DNA from: Anisodus tanguticus
Lineage: Eukaryota > Streptophyta > Magnoliopsida > Solanales > Solanaceae
NCBI GenBank assembly: GCA_034509755.1
Contig: CM067555.1
Location: 20,906,142-20,970,141, forward strand
DNA length: 64,000 nucleotides
Direction of reading: 5' to 3'
Each line of letters begins with the position of its first letter. The first letter of the stretch is position 1. Below are positions 36,783 to 47,200 of this stretch, piece after piece. The notes under the pieces are model-generated. The model saw nothing but the letters and a program-made list of their open reading frames with translations, was not told the DNA's origin and ran no database searches. The position numbers and the translations under genes were made by a program.

Positions 36783-37458
36783 TTAAGTCGTCGTTCCACC
36801 ATTGGTAGTTAAGAGTATAGGTTTCAAACCCATACCTTTTGTAGTTTTGGTGACTAAATCCCTCGTAAGGCCTTTTGTCAAGGGATCTGCCATATTCTGA
36901 TTTGTACGTACAAAGTCCACAGTTATAACACCAACACGAATGAATTGTTTCACATAACTATGTCGTAAACCAATGTGCCTTGATTTACATATTATAAACT
37001 TCACGGTATGCTTTAGGGAATGTAGCCTCATTATCACAATGAATTGAGATATGTGACATAGGCTTTGCCCACAAAGGCAAATCATACAAAAAAATTCATA
37101 GCCCCTTGGCTTCCTTGCTTGCAAAGGCTAATGCTATAAATTCAGATGTCATAGTTGAGTCTGCAATACAAGTCTGTTTCTTGGATCCCCATGAAACGGA
37201 ACCCCCACAAAGTGTGTATATCCACCCACTCGTACAGGAATGATCACTGTTAGATATCCAGCTTGCATAAAAAAACCCTTCTAATACACAAGGAAATCTA
37301 TCATAATGTATTCCATAGTGAATAGTTCTCCTAAGATACTTAAGTAGCCTTCGAACCGCATGCCAATGAGCATGACTTGAATTATGAGTAAAATGACTCA
37401 GTTTCCTACAACAAAACCAATATCGGGTCTTGTACATGTCATGGCATACATAAGACAC
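36783..37458 (-). pseudogene. Copia RNase H region
   Basis: Two overlapping frames. 37458-37096 has WISNSDHSCTSGWIYTLCGGSVSW and SEFIALAFASKEAKGL, the RNase H core where a Y-ADAD-type start has become YASWISN. 37124-36783 has FIRVGVITVDFVRTNQNMADPLTKGL and the C-terminal GMGLKPI. A frameshift near 37100-37124 separates them. Confidence 0.8.
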
Positions 37459-38483
37459 CCAATTACCTTAGTATACTCTAATTGTTTCACATGTTCTCCT
37501 GTATTCTTAGATAACACTACATTGTGATCAAGAGGTGTAGATGCTAATTTACAATCAAAGTTGTGAAACTTCTTTAACACCTTTTCAATGTAATGTGACT
37601 GAGTCAAGGCCAAACCACTAGTATGTCTAGTAATTTTAATGCCTAAAATCACATCCGCTTCACCCATGTCTTTCATGGAGAAATTAGCAGATAAAAACTC
37701 ATTTGTGTCCACCACTTGTTGGAGATCAGTGCCAAATATTAACATATCATCCACATATAAACAAATGACAACTCTCTTATTTCCAACAAACTTACTATAT
37801 ACACACTTATTGGCATCATTAATAAGAAATCCATTAGAAAGTACAACTTGATCAAATTTTTGGTGCCATTGTTTGGGAGCTTGCTTAAGCCCATACAACG
37901 ATTTGATCAACTTACACACTTTATGTTCTTGACCAGGAACAACAAACCCCTCGGGTTTTTCCATATACACCTCCTCGTCTAATTCACCATTTAGAAATGC
38001 GGTCTTCACGTCCATTTAATGAATAACGAGACAAAAAATTGAGGCTAATGTAATCAACACCCTTATTGTTGTTGTCCTTGCAACACGAGCATAGGTATAG
38101 AAGTAATGAATACCTAACTTTTGAGTGTAACCTTTGGCTACTAAACGAGCCTTGAACTTGTCTATAGTTCCATCTACTTTCATTTTCCTTTTAAAAATCC
38201 ACTTATAACCAATGGGTTTACAATCTGGTGGTAGATCAACCAACTTCCAAGTTCTAATACCCATAATCGAATTCGTTTCATCATTAATTGCTTCTTTCCA
38301 AAAGGAAACATCTAGAGACTTCATTGCCTCATCAAAAGTGATAGGATCAGCTTCTAAATTATAACATGAAGGTATGTAAGTGTCAACAGAAGACTGATCC
38401 CTACTTCCTTCAACGAGAAACATAAAGAAATCATCTCCGAAATCTTTAGCTTTTCGAGCCCTTTTACTTCTTCTTGGTTCCAC
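37398..38483 (-). pseudogene. Copia reverse transcriptase, one in-frame stop
   Basis: Frame 38483-38016 (MEPRRSKRARK..., WKLVDLPPDCKPIGYKWIFKRK, FKARLVAKGYTQ) is followed in the same frame by TAA and then 38015-37398 (MDVKTAFLNGELDEEVYM, SLYGLKQAPKQWHQKFD, YVDDM, TRPDIGF). The stop takes the place of the Q in the usual HQMDVKTAF, a single C-to-T change. The YVDD catalytic motif is intact. A further shift occurs near 37398. Confidence 0.9.
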
Positions 38484-38859
38484 AACTTCCTTATTAGTTG
38501 AGTTATTATCAACTAAACCATGATCTTCCCGTAAATGAGAACTAGATGGTAACGTTATGTCATGAGATCTAGGAATGGTACTAAATCTATTTTCATCGAA
38601 AATAGCATCTCTAGACTCAATTATAGTATTAACAGAATATGAATCATTAGGTTCAATAATCTAAAATCTATAGGCTTTACTGGTCATAGCATAGCCTATA
38701 AAAACACACTCAATTCCTTTCTCCCCAAGTTTCTTTCTTTTGGGCTCTGAAACTTTAATAATTGCTCTACATCCCCAAACTCTAAGATGACTGAGGTTTG
38801 GATTTCTCTTGTTTCAGAATTCATATGGGGTAGTCTTACTTCTCTTGTTAGGTACTCTG
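38484..38859 (-). pseudogene. Copia integrase-RT linker
   Basis: Interrupted frames with copia features: GCRAIIKVSEPKRKKLGEKG-like and FIGYAMTSKAYR-like segments (the 'address' region after integrase), then the ESRDAIFDENRFSTI-like linker before RT. Small indels and a stop at 38661 break it. Confidence 0.6.
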
Positions 38860-39123
38860 TTAAGAATATAACGTTGTATGCAAGGCTTCACCCCAATATC
38901 CATGTCCTAAACCTAACTTGAATAACATGGCATTTACCATTTCCGTTAGGACTCTATTTTTCCTTTCGGCCATACCATTTTGTTGTGGTGTATAAGGTGT
39001 TGTAACTTGATGCACAATTCCAGTTGATTCAAATAATGATGGATTATAATATTCCCCACCTCTATCCGATATAAGACACTTAATAAAGGTTTCACAATGA
39101 AGTTCTACATTACTTTTAAACAC
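38860..39123 (-). pseudogene. Copia integrase, C-terminal half of core
   Basis: FIKCLISDRGGEYYNPSLFE and TPYTPQQNGMAERKNRVLTEMVNAML are the second and third acidic regions of copia integrase. A stop at 39148 separates it from the upstream frame that holds the first part. Confidence 0.85.
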
Positions 39124-39150
39124 TTTAAAATTTTCAAGCGCTTCACTTTT

Positions 39151-40113
39151 TTAATGTAACAAATATACATAACAAAATCTGGAATAGTCATCAATAAATG
39201 TAAGAAAATAATGTTTTCCGTCTGTTGTCACATTTTCACTCATGTCACATAAATCACTATGAACTAAATCAAGCAATTTCGAATCTCTTTGAACAGAAGG
39301 AAATGGTAATCTAGTGATTTTAGTGAGCATACATGTTCTACATTTTACAGCATTCTTGTCAATTGAAGGAATTAGAGATTGTAGAGCCATATCTTTCAAC
39401 TTTCTAAAATTTACATGTTCTAAACGATAATGCCATAAATAAGAAGTATCAAGAGAGTCCAAGACATAAAAAAAAACATGCATCACTTTATTAATGTTAA
39501 CAAGGTTCAATTTAAACATACCACAATGTAAATAACACTTTCCTACAAACACTCCACCCTTAGAGAATACAAAGTTTCCAGCCTCGTACACTTGTTTAAA
39601 CCCATATTGGTTCAAATTACTACCAGACATCAGATTCTTACTAACTTCTGGAGCATGATAAACATCATTCAAAGTTAAACTTTTTCCAGAAGTAAAATCT
39701 AATACAACACTTTCTTTTCCTAAAACATGAACATGAGATTTGTTTCCCATATAGAGCAAAGTTGAATCTTCCACTGGTTCATAGGTATTAAAGTGAGACT
39801 TGTCCTTGCAAACATGTCTTGTAGCACCCGAATCAACCCACCAATCATTGTCATCTTGGACCATGTTGATTTCGGAAATCATGGCAGTGAAACTTTCATT
39901 GCCATCTACAGCCTTTCGGTTCTTCTGTCCTGAACTCGAACTGCCAGGATCCTTCTTATTTGGGCAGTTACGTTTCATGTGAGCACCACCACAATTCCAA
40001 CAAACGAACTTCTTTTTCTTGTTGTTGTCAGTTTTGTTCTTGTTGTTGTTACGCTTGTTTGAATTGAACTGCCTTTTCTTGTATTTTCCCTTATTGAATT
40101 GGCCTTCCTCCAC
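39151..40113 (-). pseudogene. Copia zinc knuckle, protease and integrase N-terminus
   Basis: A 320-codon open stretch. Zinc knuckle CWNCGGAHMKRNCP near residue 38. Protease DSGATRHVC near 93 (the catalytic D of the D-S/T-G triad). GAG-pre-integrase segment with LWHYRLEHVNFRKL near 225 (HHCC zinc finger, one G of RLGH changed to E). Integrase entry LDLVHSDLCDM and FLTFIDDYSRFCYVYLL near 280-318. It has kept an open frame well but ends in a stop just after YLLH. Confidence 0.9.
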
Positions 40114-40739
40114 AATGTGGATATCCTGATCTTTGTTTTCTTATTTCCGGAATTCTTGTTCTACACGAAGATGGTTAGCCAATTCCTCAAGAGTAAGATC
40201 TTTTTTTTATGTTTAAGTCTGTGTTTGAATTCCTTCCAAGTTAGGGGCAATTTTTCTATTATACTAGATACAACAATAGATTCATCCATATTCATGTTAT
40301 GTTGTTTGAAATTACCAAGGATGCGTTCAATCTCATAGAATTGCTCCATTACTGACCTTTTTTCATTCATAGAATAATTGTTAAATTGGGTGACAAGAAA
40401 TTTCTTACTTGTTGGATTTTCACGCATGTACCTTGCCTCAAATTGATCCCACAGCTCCTTTGCATAAGACACGATGTGGTAAGAATCGAATAAGGCATCA
40501 GTCATCCCATTCAGAATATGGCCTCGACATATGTATTCATCATTCTTCCATTTTGCCTTGGTTCGTGCCTGTGCAATGGTCTTGTTCACCTGTTCTTCTA
40601 GTTGTAGAGTAGTCAGAACATAGGCAACGTTCAATGTGGTGAGAAGAAAATGCAACTTTTTCTACCATCTTCGAAAATTACCACCATCAAACTTGTCCAG
40701 TTTGACAAAGTTTGATGTCATCTCCCTAATACTAGCCAT
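40114..40739 (-). pseudogene. Copia gag (capsid), one early stop
   Basis: ATG at 40739 gives MASIREMTSNFVKLDKFDGGNFRRW, then TAG at 40664-40662. It reopens with FLLTTLNVAYVLTT and runs through LWDQFEARYMRENPTSKKFLVTQFNNYSM and IEKLPLTWKEFKHRLKHKK, a UBN2-type copia gag. A one-base shift near 40200 (A-run) and a stop near 40143 precede the zinc-knuckle frame. Confidence 0.85.
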
Positions 40740-40771
40740 AAAAAAATTGTCTTAAGATTGTTAAAACATAT

Positions 40772-41219
40772 TGCAGAAAATGTAGAAAACCGACTTCACA
40801 AGCGAGTACGAACTCTCCCCTTAAGACTATTTCACACTCATAGAGTGCACCGGAAATGATTGAATGTCTTAGGGATACTAAGAAGTCTAATCAAATATCG
40901 TTTGCACTAAAACAACGTTTGATTCCTACTGTATTGAGAATTTTTCTGATTTTGATTGATTTTTTCTGATGGGAATAAAATAATCTATTTATAGATAGAT
41001 GGTGCCTTTTCATAGTACCTCTTGAGATTAAACCAATGGTTATGAATGGTGCCTTTTCATGGTGTCTCTTGAGATTAAACCAATGGTTAAGAATGGTGCC
41101 TTTTCATAATTTTCTGAATTAATTAATTAATTAATTCTGTCCAAATATATCTTAACCCATAAGGAAGACCTTTCCCTTATAAACACAATAATATAATGTT
41201 TCCTCACCAATGTGAGACA
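40772..41219 (-). repeat. 5' LTR of the Tork-like copia element (448 bp)
   Basis: On the minus strand it starts TGTCTCACATTGGTGAGG at 41219 and ends TTTTCTGCA at 40772. A TATA-type promoter word (CTATAAATAGATT) is at about 40980-40993. Upstream of it are 2.5 copies of a 47-bp direct repeat (GGTGCC on the plus strand at 41001, 41048 and 41095). The usual TGGTATCAGAG is not found between the LTR and gag. Confidence 0.75.
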
Positions 41220-41224
41220 TTGCT

Positions 41225-41660
41225 TAGAAATCACATTTTGACTACTTGTGATGTAGGAAACTATTGAGCAATTGCTTGAATCCCAAAAATTGACTCCTAA
41301 GAGCCTTAGTCATCCTAGATGGAAAGAGCTCTATCAAGAATTTCTGAGCAAGATCATTTTCTGTATGAATGAAATTCTCAGGCTCCTTTTACAATCATGC
41401 ATTCGCTTCTCCCAACAAGAAGAATGAATATAAAGTCAGCTTGATATAGTATGGAGTCACTCCCGTGAAGTTGGAAGTGTCAGTGCTCTGCAGAAAGTTC
41501 TTGTATTGTTGAGGGTCTTCATGTGGTTTACCCATAAATCAGCCTTGCGATTGGACCAACTCCACCATATCTTGTTTCAGCTCAAAGTGTTCGGTGATAG
41601 TAGGCTTAGCAATGGTTTGACTCATGATCTCCACACTTGACCTAGCAAGGGATCACCATT
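41225..41660 (-). pseudogene. Athila/Tat-type gypsy gag fragment
   Basis: On the minus strand, ITEHFELKQDMVELVQSQ...GKPHEDPQQYKNFLQSTDTSNFTGVTPYYIKLTL followed by a broken FLLVGEANAW-like part and AQKFLIELFPSRMTKALRSQ. This is the conserved capsid start of Athila/Tat elements (compare F.L....I..V....F.G...EDP..HL..F). Stops and shifts are present. It stops near the copia LTR at 41219. Confidence 0.65.
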
Positions 41661-42860
41661 TTTCTTTCTCTTGTACCATTTCGAACGTTGTTGGGATAAC
41701 ACGCCAAAAATGGTAAAATTGAAAAAAGATTAATCTATAGAAAAGTTTAATTACATCGAAGTCTCTGGCAACAGTGCTAAAAAATGGTTGGATCAAACTA
41801 ACTCACAAGTGTACGTGGTCGACAACTAATATATGATAAGTAAGATATCATTCCTATGAGGACTTTCTCAATGAACTTTTGAATAAATTAACAAGTATCC
41901 AAGAGTTTATTGAAAGATGTAATTCAAACTAAACTAATATGCTTTTGAGAATCCATATGAGAGATATATTCCAGAGTTACGAGTAAATTTCTACAAGCAA
42001 TAAGAATGCAGTTGCAGCTTCTATATTTAACTAAGTAACGCGATTAGCATAATCTCTATCCTAGCCACCAATCTATACCAGATGAATTGTTGGGTTAAGA
42101 ACTTGTTCTACCTTATCCTATAGTGCAATCTATACCTTCTCTGTCAAGCGCATAGTCTAAATTCATACATAGTATTCAATTGTTGATAAGACAACTAAAT
42201 AATTAAGTGCATGATGACATAAGTAAACCAAGTGATATTAGTAATAATCAAAGATAATCTAACATAATGCTTCAAACCACAACATTCATGGATAATTCCA
42301 CAACCCTAAAACAATTAATAAAAACTAGCACTCATGCTCGTGGTGATTACACAATTCATATTCATTCAACCATAAAAAAAATTATGAATCTTCACTCCAC
42401 GATGCTCTAGCTTTCTTTACGATGATCTTCTCTCTAAAATTCGAATCTCCTCTCAAAAACATGCTCAAGATGTATTTATAGCCTGAGGAATCGACCTTGG
42501 GCCCAACTATTTCGTCTAGTCCAAAATTAACCGAATTGACAGAAAATTACGTAGGTGTGCTAGTAATACCCCAGGACACCAAACCAAAAGCTTAAAGAGT
42601 CCGAATATATAGGGTTTTGAAGAAATTTGTACACGTGTGGCGCAAGTAGTTAGTACTTAGTATGCCATGCAGGACACCAAGCCATTTTTTTGGGATACTT
42701 CATTAATCAAATTTCCTTTCATGTGTACTTGGCCCTCAAGTCCTTAGCTGGATCTAGATACTTGGGAATGACTTGTAATCAAACTTTAAAGTCATGTTTT
42801 CATCTCTTTTTGCATTAAATCGTAATATTTTCATCAAATCACCTCCTACACAAAAAAAAA
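41661..42860 (-). mobile_element. Athila/Tat-type LTR and PBS region
   Basis: Upstream (minus-strand sense) of the gag fragment. A degenerate PBS near 41764-41782 reads TTTAGCACTGTTGCC, where TGGCGCCGTTGCC is usual in this group. The LTR extends to about 42860 with a TATA word GGCTATAAATACATC at 42469-42483. The 5' start is uncertain and no second LTR is seen. Confidence 0.55.
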
Positions 42861-43152
42861 ACACAAATATTAAGTGTAGAATGAACTTAAACACACACAA
42901 AAAAATAAACTTCAAATATTAAATGAGTGGTATCTGAAAATATGTATTTGTAGACACTGATCAATCAAAACAACAAACATGTGATAGATTTAATCATAAG
43001 TCAACTTGCGAGAGTGATATATTTTATATTTGATCAGAGACACTAGTACCAACAACTGCAAAAAAACAAGAACAAGTAGGAAGATAATGACTTATTCAAA
43101 ATAATGAATTTAGCAGTTTCGATAGGAATATTCTTTGTAATACTAAGTTAAG
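42861..43152. other. Non-coding spacer
   Basis: AT-rich with an A-run near 42850-42905. No gene is seen. Confidence 0.4.
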
Positions 43153-43444
43153 CTAGCGTTTGGACATAGATTCTCAAATCTTTTTTGAAAAATCTAATTT
43201 GGGTGAAGTTTAATTTGAATTGGGAAAATGTGTCTAGACATAATTTTTCAAAACATATTTTTAGGTTAAAAGGAGTTTTTTGAAATGTTAAAATGGTCCC
43301 AACAACCATATTTTGGGCCAAAAAGAGGCTGACCTAATTTTGAAGATTTAATTTTCAATTTTTTTCATAAACTATATAAATTGTATAAACAAACAGATAT
43401 TTGATAAGAAAAAACTTTCAAATTTTATGTCCAGATGGGAGCTA
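43153..43444. mobile_element. hAT-like MITE
   Basis: Terminal inverted repeats TAGCGTTTGGACATA... and ...TATGTCCAGATGGGAGCTA, about 290 bp, AT-rich and non-coding. The TTTGGACATA TIR is common in hAT-type MITEs of dicots. A target duplication was not clear. Confidence 0.6.
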
Positions 43445-43514
43445 AGAGTCATGCTCTAACTTGGTACTAGGTTTTAAAATTCTGGCAAGCTCTTATGTTT
43501 TACATGATGTAAGA

Positions 43515-43799
43515 TACTCTTTGTTTTGGATTATTTTAATAAAATAAGTAGTAACTTAGTTTTTTTCTTAAAAATACTTTCTTCATTATTTCTAATTGTT
43601 TGACATAATTTAACTTACATCGAAATTAAACAAGAAATACAAAATTTTAAAATTCGTAATATTAAAAATGAAGGCTTGTTTGACTTTAAAAGTAAAACGA
43701 TAAATTTAAAATAAAGTATTTTAAAATATAGAAATACATTATTCATTTGAAACGTACTTATAAAACAATAATACCAAACAAATTGGGACCGATAGAGCA
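43515..43799. mobile_element. Stowaway-like MITE, degenerate
   Basis: Ends near TACTCTTTGTTTTGG and CCAAACAAATTGGGACCGATAGAG resemble the CTCCCTCCGT...AATTGGGACGGAGGGAG pattern of Stowaway-type elements, much decayed. The interior is AT-rich. Confidence 0.35.
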
Positions 43800-43829
43800 C
43801 CAACTTTATACTGTACCAATTATTTTCCT

Positions 43830-44236
43830 AATCCTGGTAACCAAGGAAAAGATAGCATGTCATGCAAATAATGAACAAACTTAATTTGACCGCAACTATT
43901 TGCACAGTTTCTTTTAAAGGGATTGTTTTAATCAGTGCATCGATTTGTTTTTTCTTAATGAAAACTTTTAACTCATAAGAAAATGCTAGAGGTTGGGCAA
44001 GGGTTGAAGGTAATATGATTGCAGCATATATCATCCAAGAGAGTCCATGTAACTTGCCAAATGATGGTGATTTAACACTAATCCTTCACTAACATAGCTA
44101 CAATCCTCGACAACACCTAAGTAGTATGTATGCATGAAATCCAGGATTAAGAGATTCTCTCTTGAATGCCCACATAGGATCTAAACAAGAATGATGACAT
44201 ATCCAGTCCTTGTAATAATTAAGATCCATCACGTGT
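43830..44236 (-). other. Probable HY5 3' untranslated and downstream region
   Basis: Follows the HY5 stop codon on the minus strand. AT-rich, without an open frame or transposon signature, and with several T-rich and AATAA-like words, as expected for a 3' UTR. The polyadenylation site cannot be fixed by reading. Confidence 0.5.
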
Positions 44237-44281
44237 TTACTTCCTCCCTTCCTGTGCACCTGCTGTTGTGTTCTTCAGTAT
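44237..44281 (-). CDS. HY5: HY5 exon 4 (last 14 codons)
   Basis: After acceptor TGTGCAG the exon reads ATACTGAAGAACACAAC... and ends in TAA, giving ILKNTTAGAQEGRK, the conserved HY5 C-terminus. It joins exon 3 in phase 0. It is too short for ORF finding and lies 8.7 kb from the rest of the gene, with transposons between, so it is easily missed. Confidence 0.95.
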   Translation of the reverse strand: MLKNTTAGAQEGRK

Positions 44282-47200
44282 CTGCACATAAACAAAAAAA
44301 AAAAGTCAAACCCCAAATACACACCATTTTCTTTTTCTAATAGTAAGGTTATGTGGTATCGTAGCAGTACCGAAGAGAATGACAGACGGATTAATATGAA
44401 GCAACATAGACAGTTAGAATTCACACCGCCAACCCCAACTTGCATGGGATTGAGGCATAATTCTTGCCGTTGTACCAAAGAGAATGGGCTATGAGATCAG
44501 ACCATAGGATAGTAGTCTCACCAACGAAACCAGGTGAATCCAAGGCAAGGGATAACAAGCTTAAGATTTCAGAGCAGGGGTCTTGATGCTCCAAATAATG
44601 TCTTAATTACCAAGTGATATGTTGGATATATACGGAAATAGTAAATAACTATTACAGTAATCGAAAGGATAAACAAATATTACAATGAAGCGCCGCGGCG
44701 CTAATTCAGCCAGAAACTCACAATGCTCCGGGAGCCGTCGCGGCCCTTCTCAGCTCCGCGACCCTTTTCCGACCCGTAGCATCTTACACTTCGCACAATC
44801 CTTCCTTCGTTTACCAACGTGTACCACTTGTTATTTAGCTAATAATCGTCCATCATTCTATGTCTCAAACATTCAACTTACGTACCATTATCTCTTTCAT
44901 TAACGAAGTTTACGATACTTGGCACTAAGATTGCATGTGTGTGGAAACGACATTTCCGACGTATGGAGCCCCAATTGTTCGAGTCATAAATAATGGGATA
45001 AACTTAATTCCACATTAGTAGATTTCCAACAATCCCCTCTTGAAAGAGATTTTGGCGCACACACAAGGTGCCTACTTTCAGCAATCTTATAGTGAAAAGA
45101 TATTGCATCGGGAGAGGTAGCTTCCGCTTTGAACCTTCCCTAGTTGAATACCATCGAACTTACTTACTGCGCGGTGAACGTGATGTCTTGAACCGTCAGT
45201 GTTTAAATATAAACTAAGACAACGGTAACAACACAATACCTCTCATTTATTCGTTTCTTCTTCTTGTTCTGTCCGTTGTGGCCGTGGACACTTGGATTCT
45301 TAAGTACGTTCACTTGAGGCAGCCTATCCTCGCACTTAAATAGGTGATCTCCTACAAAATATACTGCTATACCCCACTTCACAAGTGTTAGAAATCATTA
45401 AAGTTTTCCCAACCTTTAACCTCAACCCTTTGAGGATCGTTAAAGGTTTGGAAGCTTAACATTTACCCACCATGCAAGTAGCACTTTAATGTCTATCACG
45501 GGAACGACTTTGGATTTACGTTTCTTTACCGAAATCACAATCCGAACAAAGCGCTCAACTAAACCTTTTGCAGCTTAGTTTTCCCATTGAACCAAATTCT
45601 TGGGATCTCCAGTCAGTATGGTTGGGTTACCACCGCAAAGGTTTGTATTGTTTGGGTTTTAAGCCCATTCCCCTAGACCGGTAGAATTCTTGATCTTCGG
45701 GTAGTCCCTTAGTTAAAGGGTCCGCTATATCCTTTGATTAGTAATCAAGGAAGTGACACCCGTGATGATCAACTGCCATACGGTCTTATGTCTCTGACAG
45801 ATCTGACAGATATGTCCAGACGCCGTCATCCGTGCCTTTTTTGAAGCCGATCGGTTAGCCGCAGTGTATAACTGTCGAAGGCACGGGTTTCTCCCAATAA
45901 GGGACATCCTCTAAGAGGTCGTGAAGTTACTCAACTTCTTTCATGCTTTATTTAAAGCGATAAACTCTGATTCCATCATGAATCGGCCGATGCAAATTTG
46001 CTTAGAGGATTTTCCAAGACCCACCATACACATTTACTTGTGGCATTGGTGTTCTTCAAATCTAATGTCTGATTTGCATCACAGTGTTCTCCCAGAACCG
46101 CTGGACATCCAAAATACCGTAATCCGTAGATAGGCGATCATTTCAGATATCGTCATATCCGATTTAACGCCTTCTATCGATCATTTTTAGAATCATGAGT
46201 GAACCTTAGTTCAATTGATCTACTTTGTAGGCCGATACCAGGTCGGTTGTAGTGTGTAACATACATTGAACTACATGTGACCTGTGCATATCGCTCCTGG
46301 TATACGGGTGCACCATGATTCCAATCAATTCTATAATTCCTATCCATTGGTGGCTTCAACGAGACTGTCAACTATGGCCCACCTCACTAGGCGCCCATTA
46401 CTTTTCTGCCTTTCTTTTGGCCTTCAGATCATTTAAGACCTGCAAACTCTGGCTCACCTCACTAGGTGTCAATTACTTTTTTGCCTTTCTTCTAGCCTTT
46501 AGATCATTTAAGACCTGAAAACTCTGGCCCACCTCACTAGATGTCCATTACTTTTCTGCCTTTCTTCTGGTCTTCAGATCATTTAAGACTTGGAAAATCT
46601 GGCCCACTCCAGTCACCCGTAGGCTTTGTACGACTGAGTATCCAATATCATCCTATCAAATAAAGGATCTTCTGTCAAACAGTGTGATAGGTTCAACGTC
46701 TTAAGATAAGCCATTATCTTTTAGCCTTCTTCCTTTGAGATTGGTGCCCAGACAATTCCTGGCACTTGCTTAAGAGTGGTAACGGTTTTCACAGTCAGTG
46801 GATCTCTATACTTCGTATGTGCGAACAACTTTACACAATTGTAATAATTACACTAAAAAGAACGGATCTTTTAAGTTTTGATTACAATAATCCAATCTTT
46901 ATACGGGAAGGAAGAAGATTCAATATCTGTTTTTAGAGTGTAGGAAATATGAGTTTTTAATGAAAACACTTTCATATTCCCCGCCTTGCTTTACACAATT
47001 TTATTCAGATATTAACTAAACACATTATAGATAAGGAAGGATAATTAACTTAGACCATTTGGATTCTAGCCCACTTCAGTTAGACTGAGTGTCCATATCC
47101 TCCTTACCATAATTCGGATCTTTTGTCTGGGACAAATATAAGTCTTTTGCTACATGATAGAACATCATCATCAGCCTTATCCTCTTGTCCCAGTTGACAT

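Larger units (their letters stand above)
36783..41219 (-). mobile_element. Ty1/copia (Tork-like) element, 5' LTR plus gag-pol
   Basis: Read on the minus strand: 5' LTR 41219-40772, gag from 40739, zinc knuckle, protease, integrase, RT and RNase H, ending near 36783. No 3' LTR is found left of 36783, so the 3' end is lost. The reading frame is long-range continuous apart from a few stops and frameshifts. Protein motifs resemble Tork/Tnt1-type copia elements. Confidence 0.85.

Noticed and set aside
44660..44903. Short Arg/Ser-rich frame in HY5 intron 3
   Set aside because: Falls inside the 412-bp LTR of the intronic copia; explained by LTR sequence.
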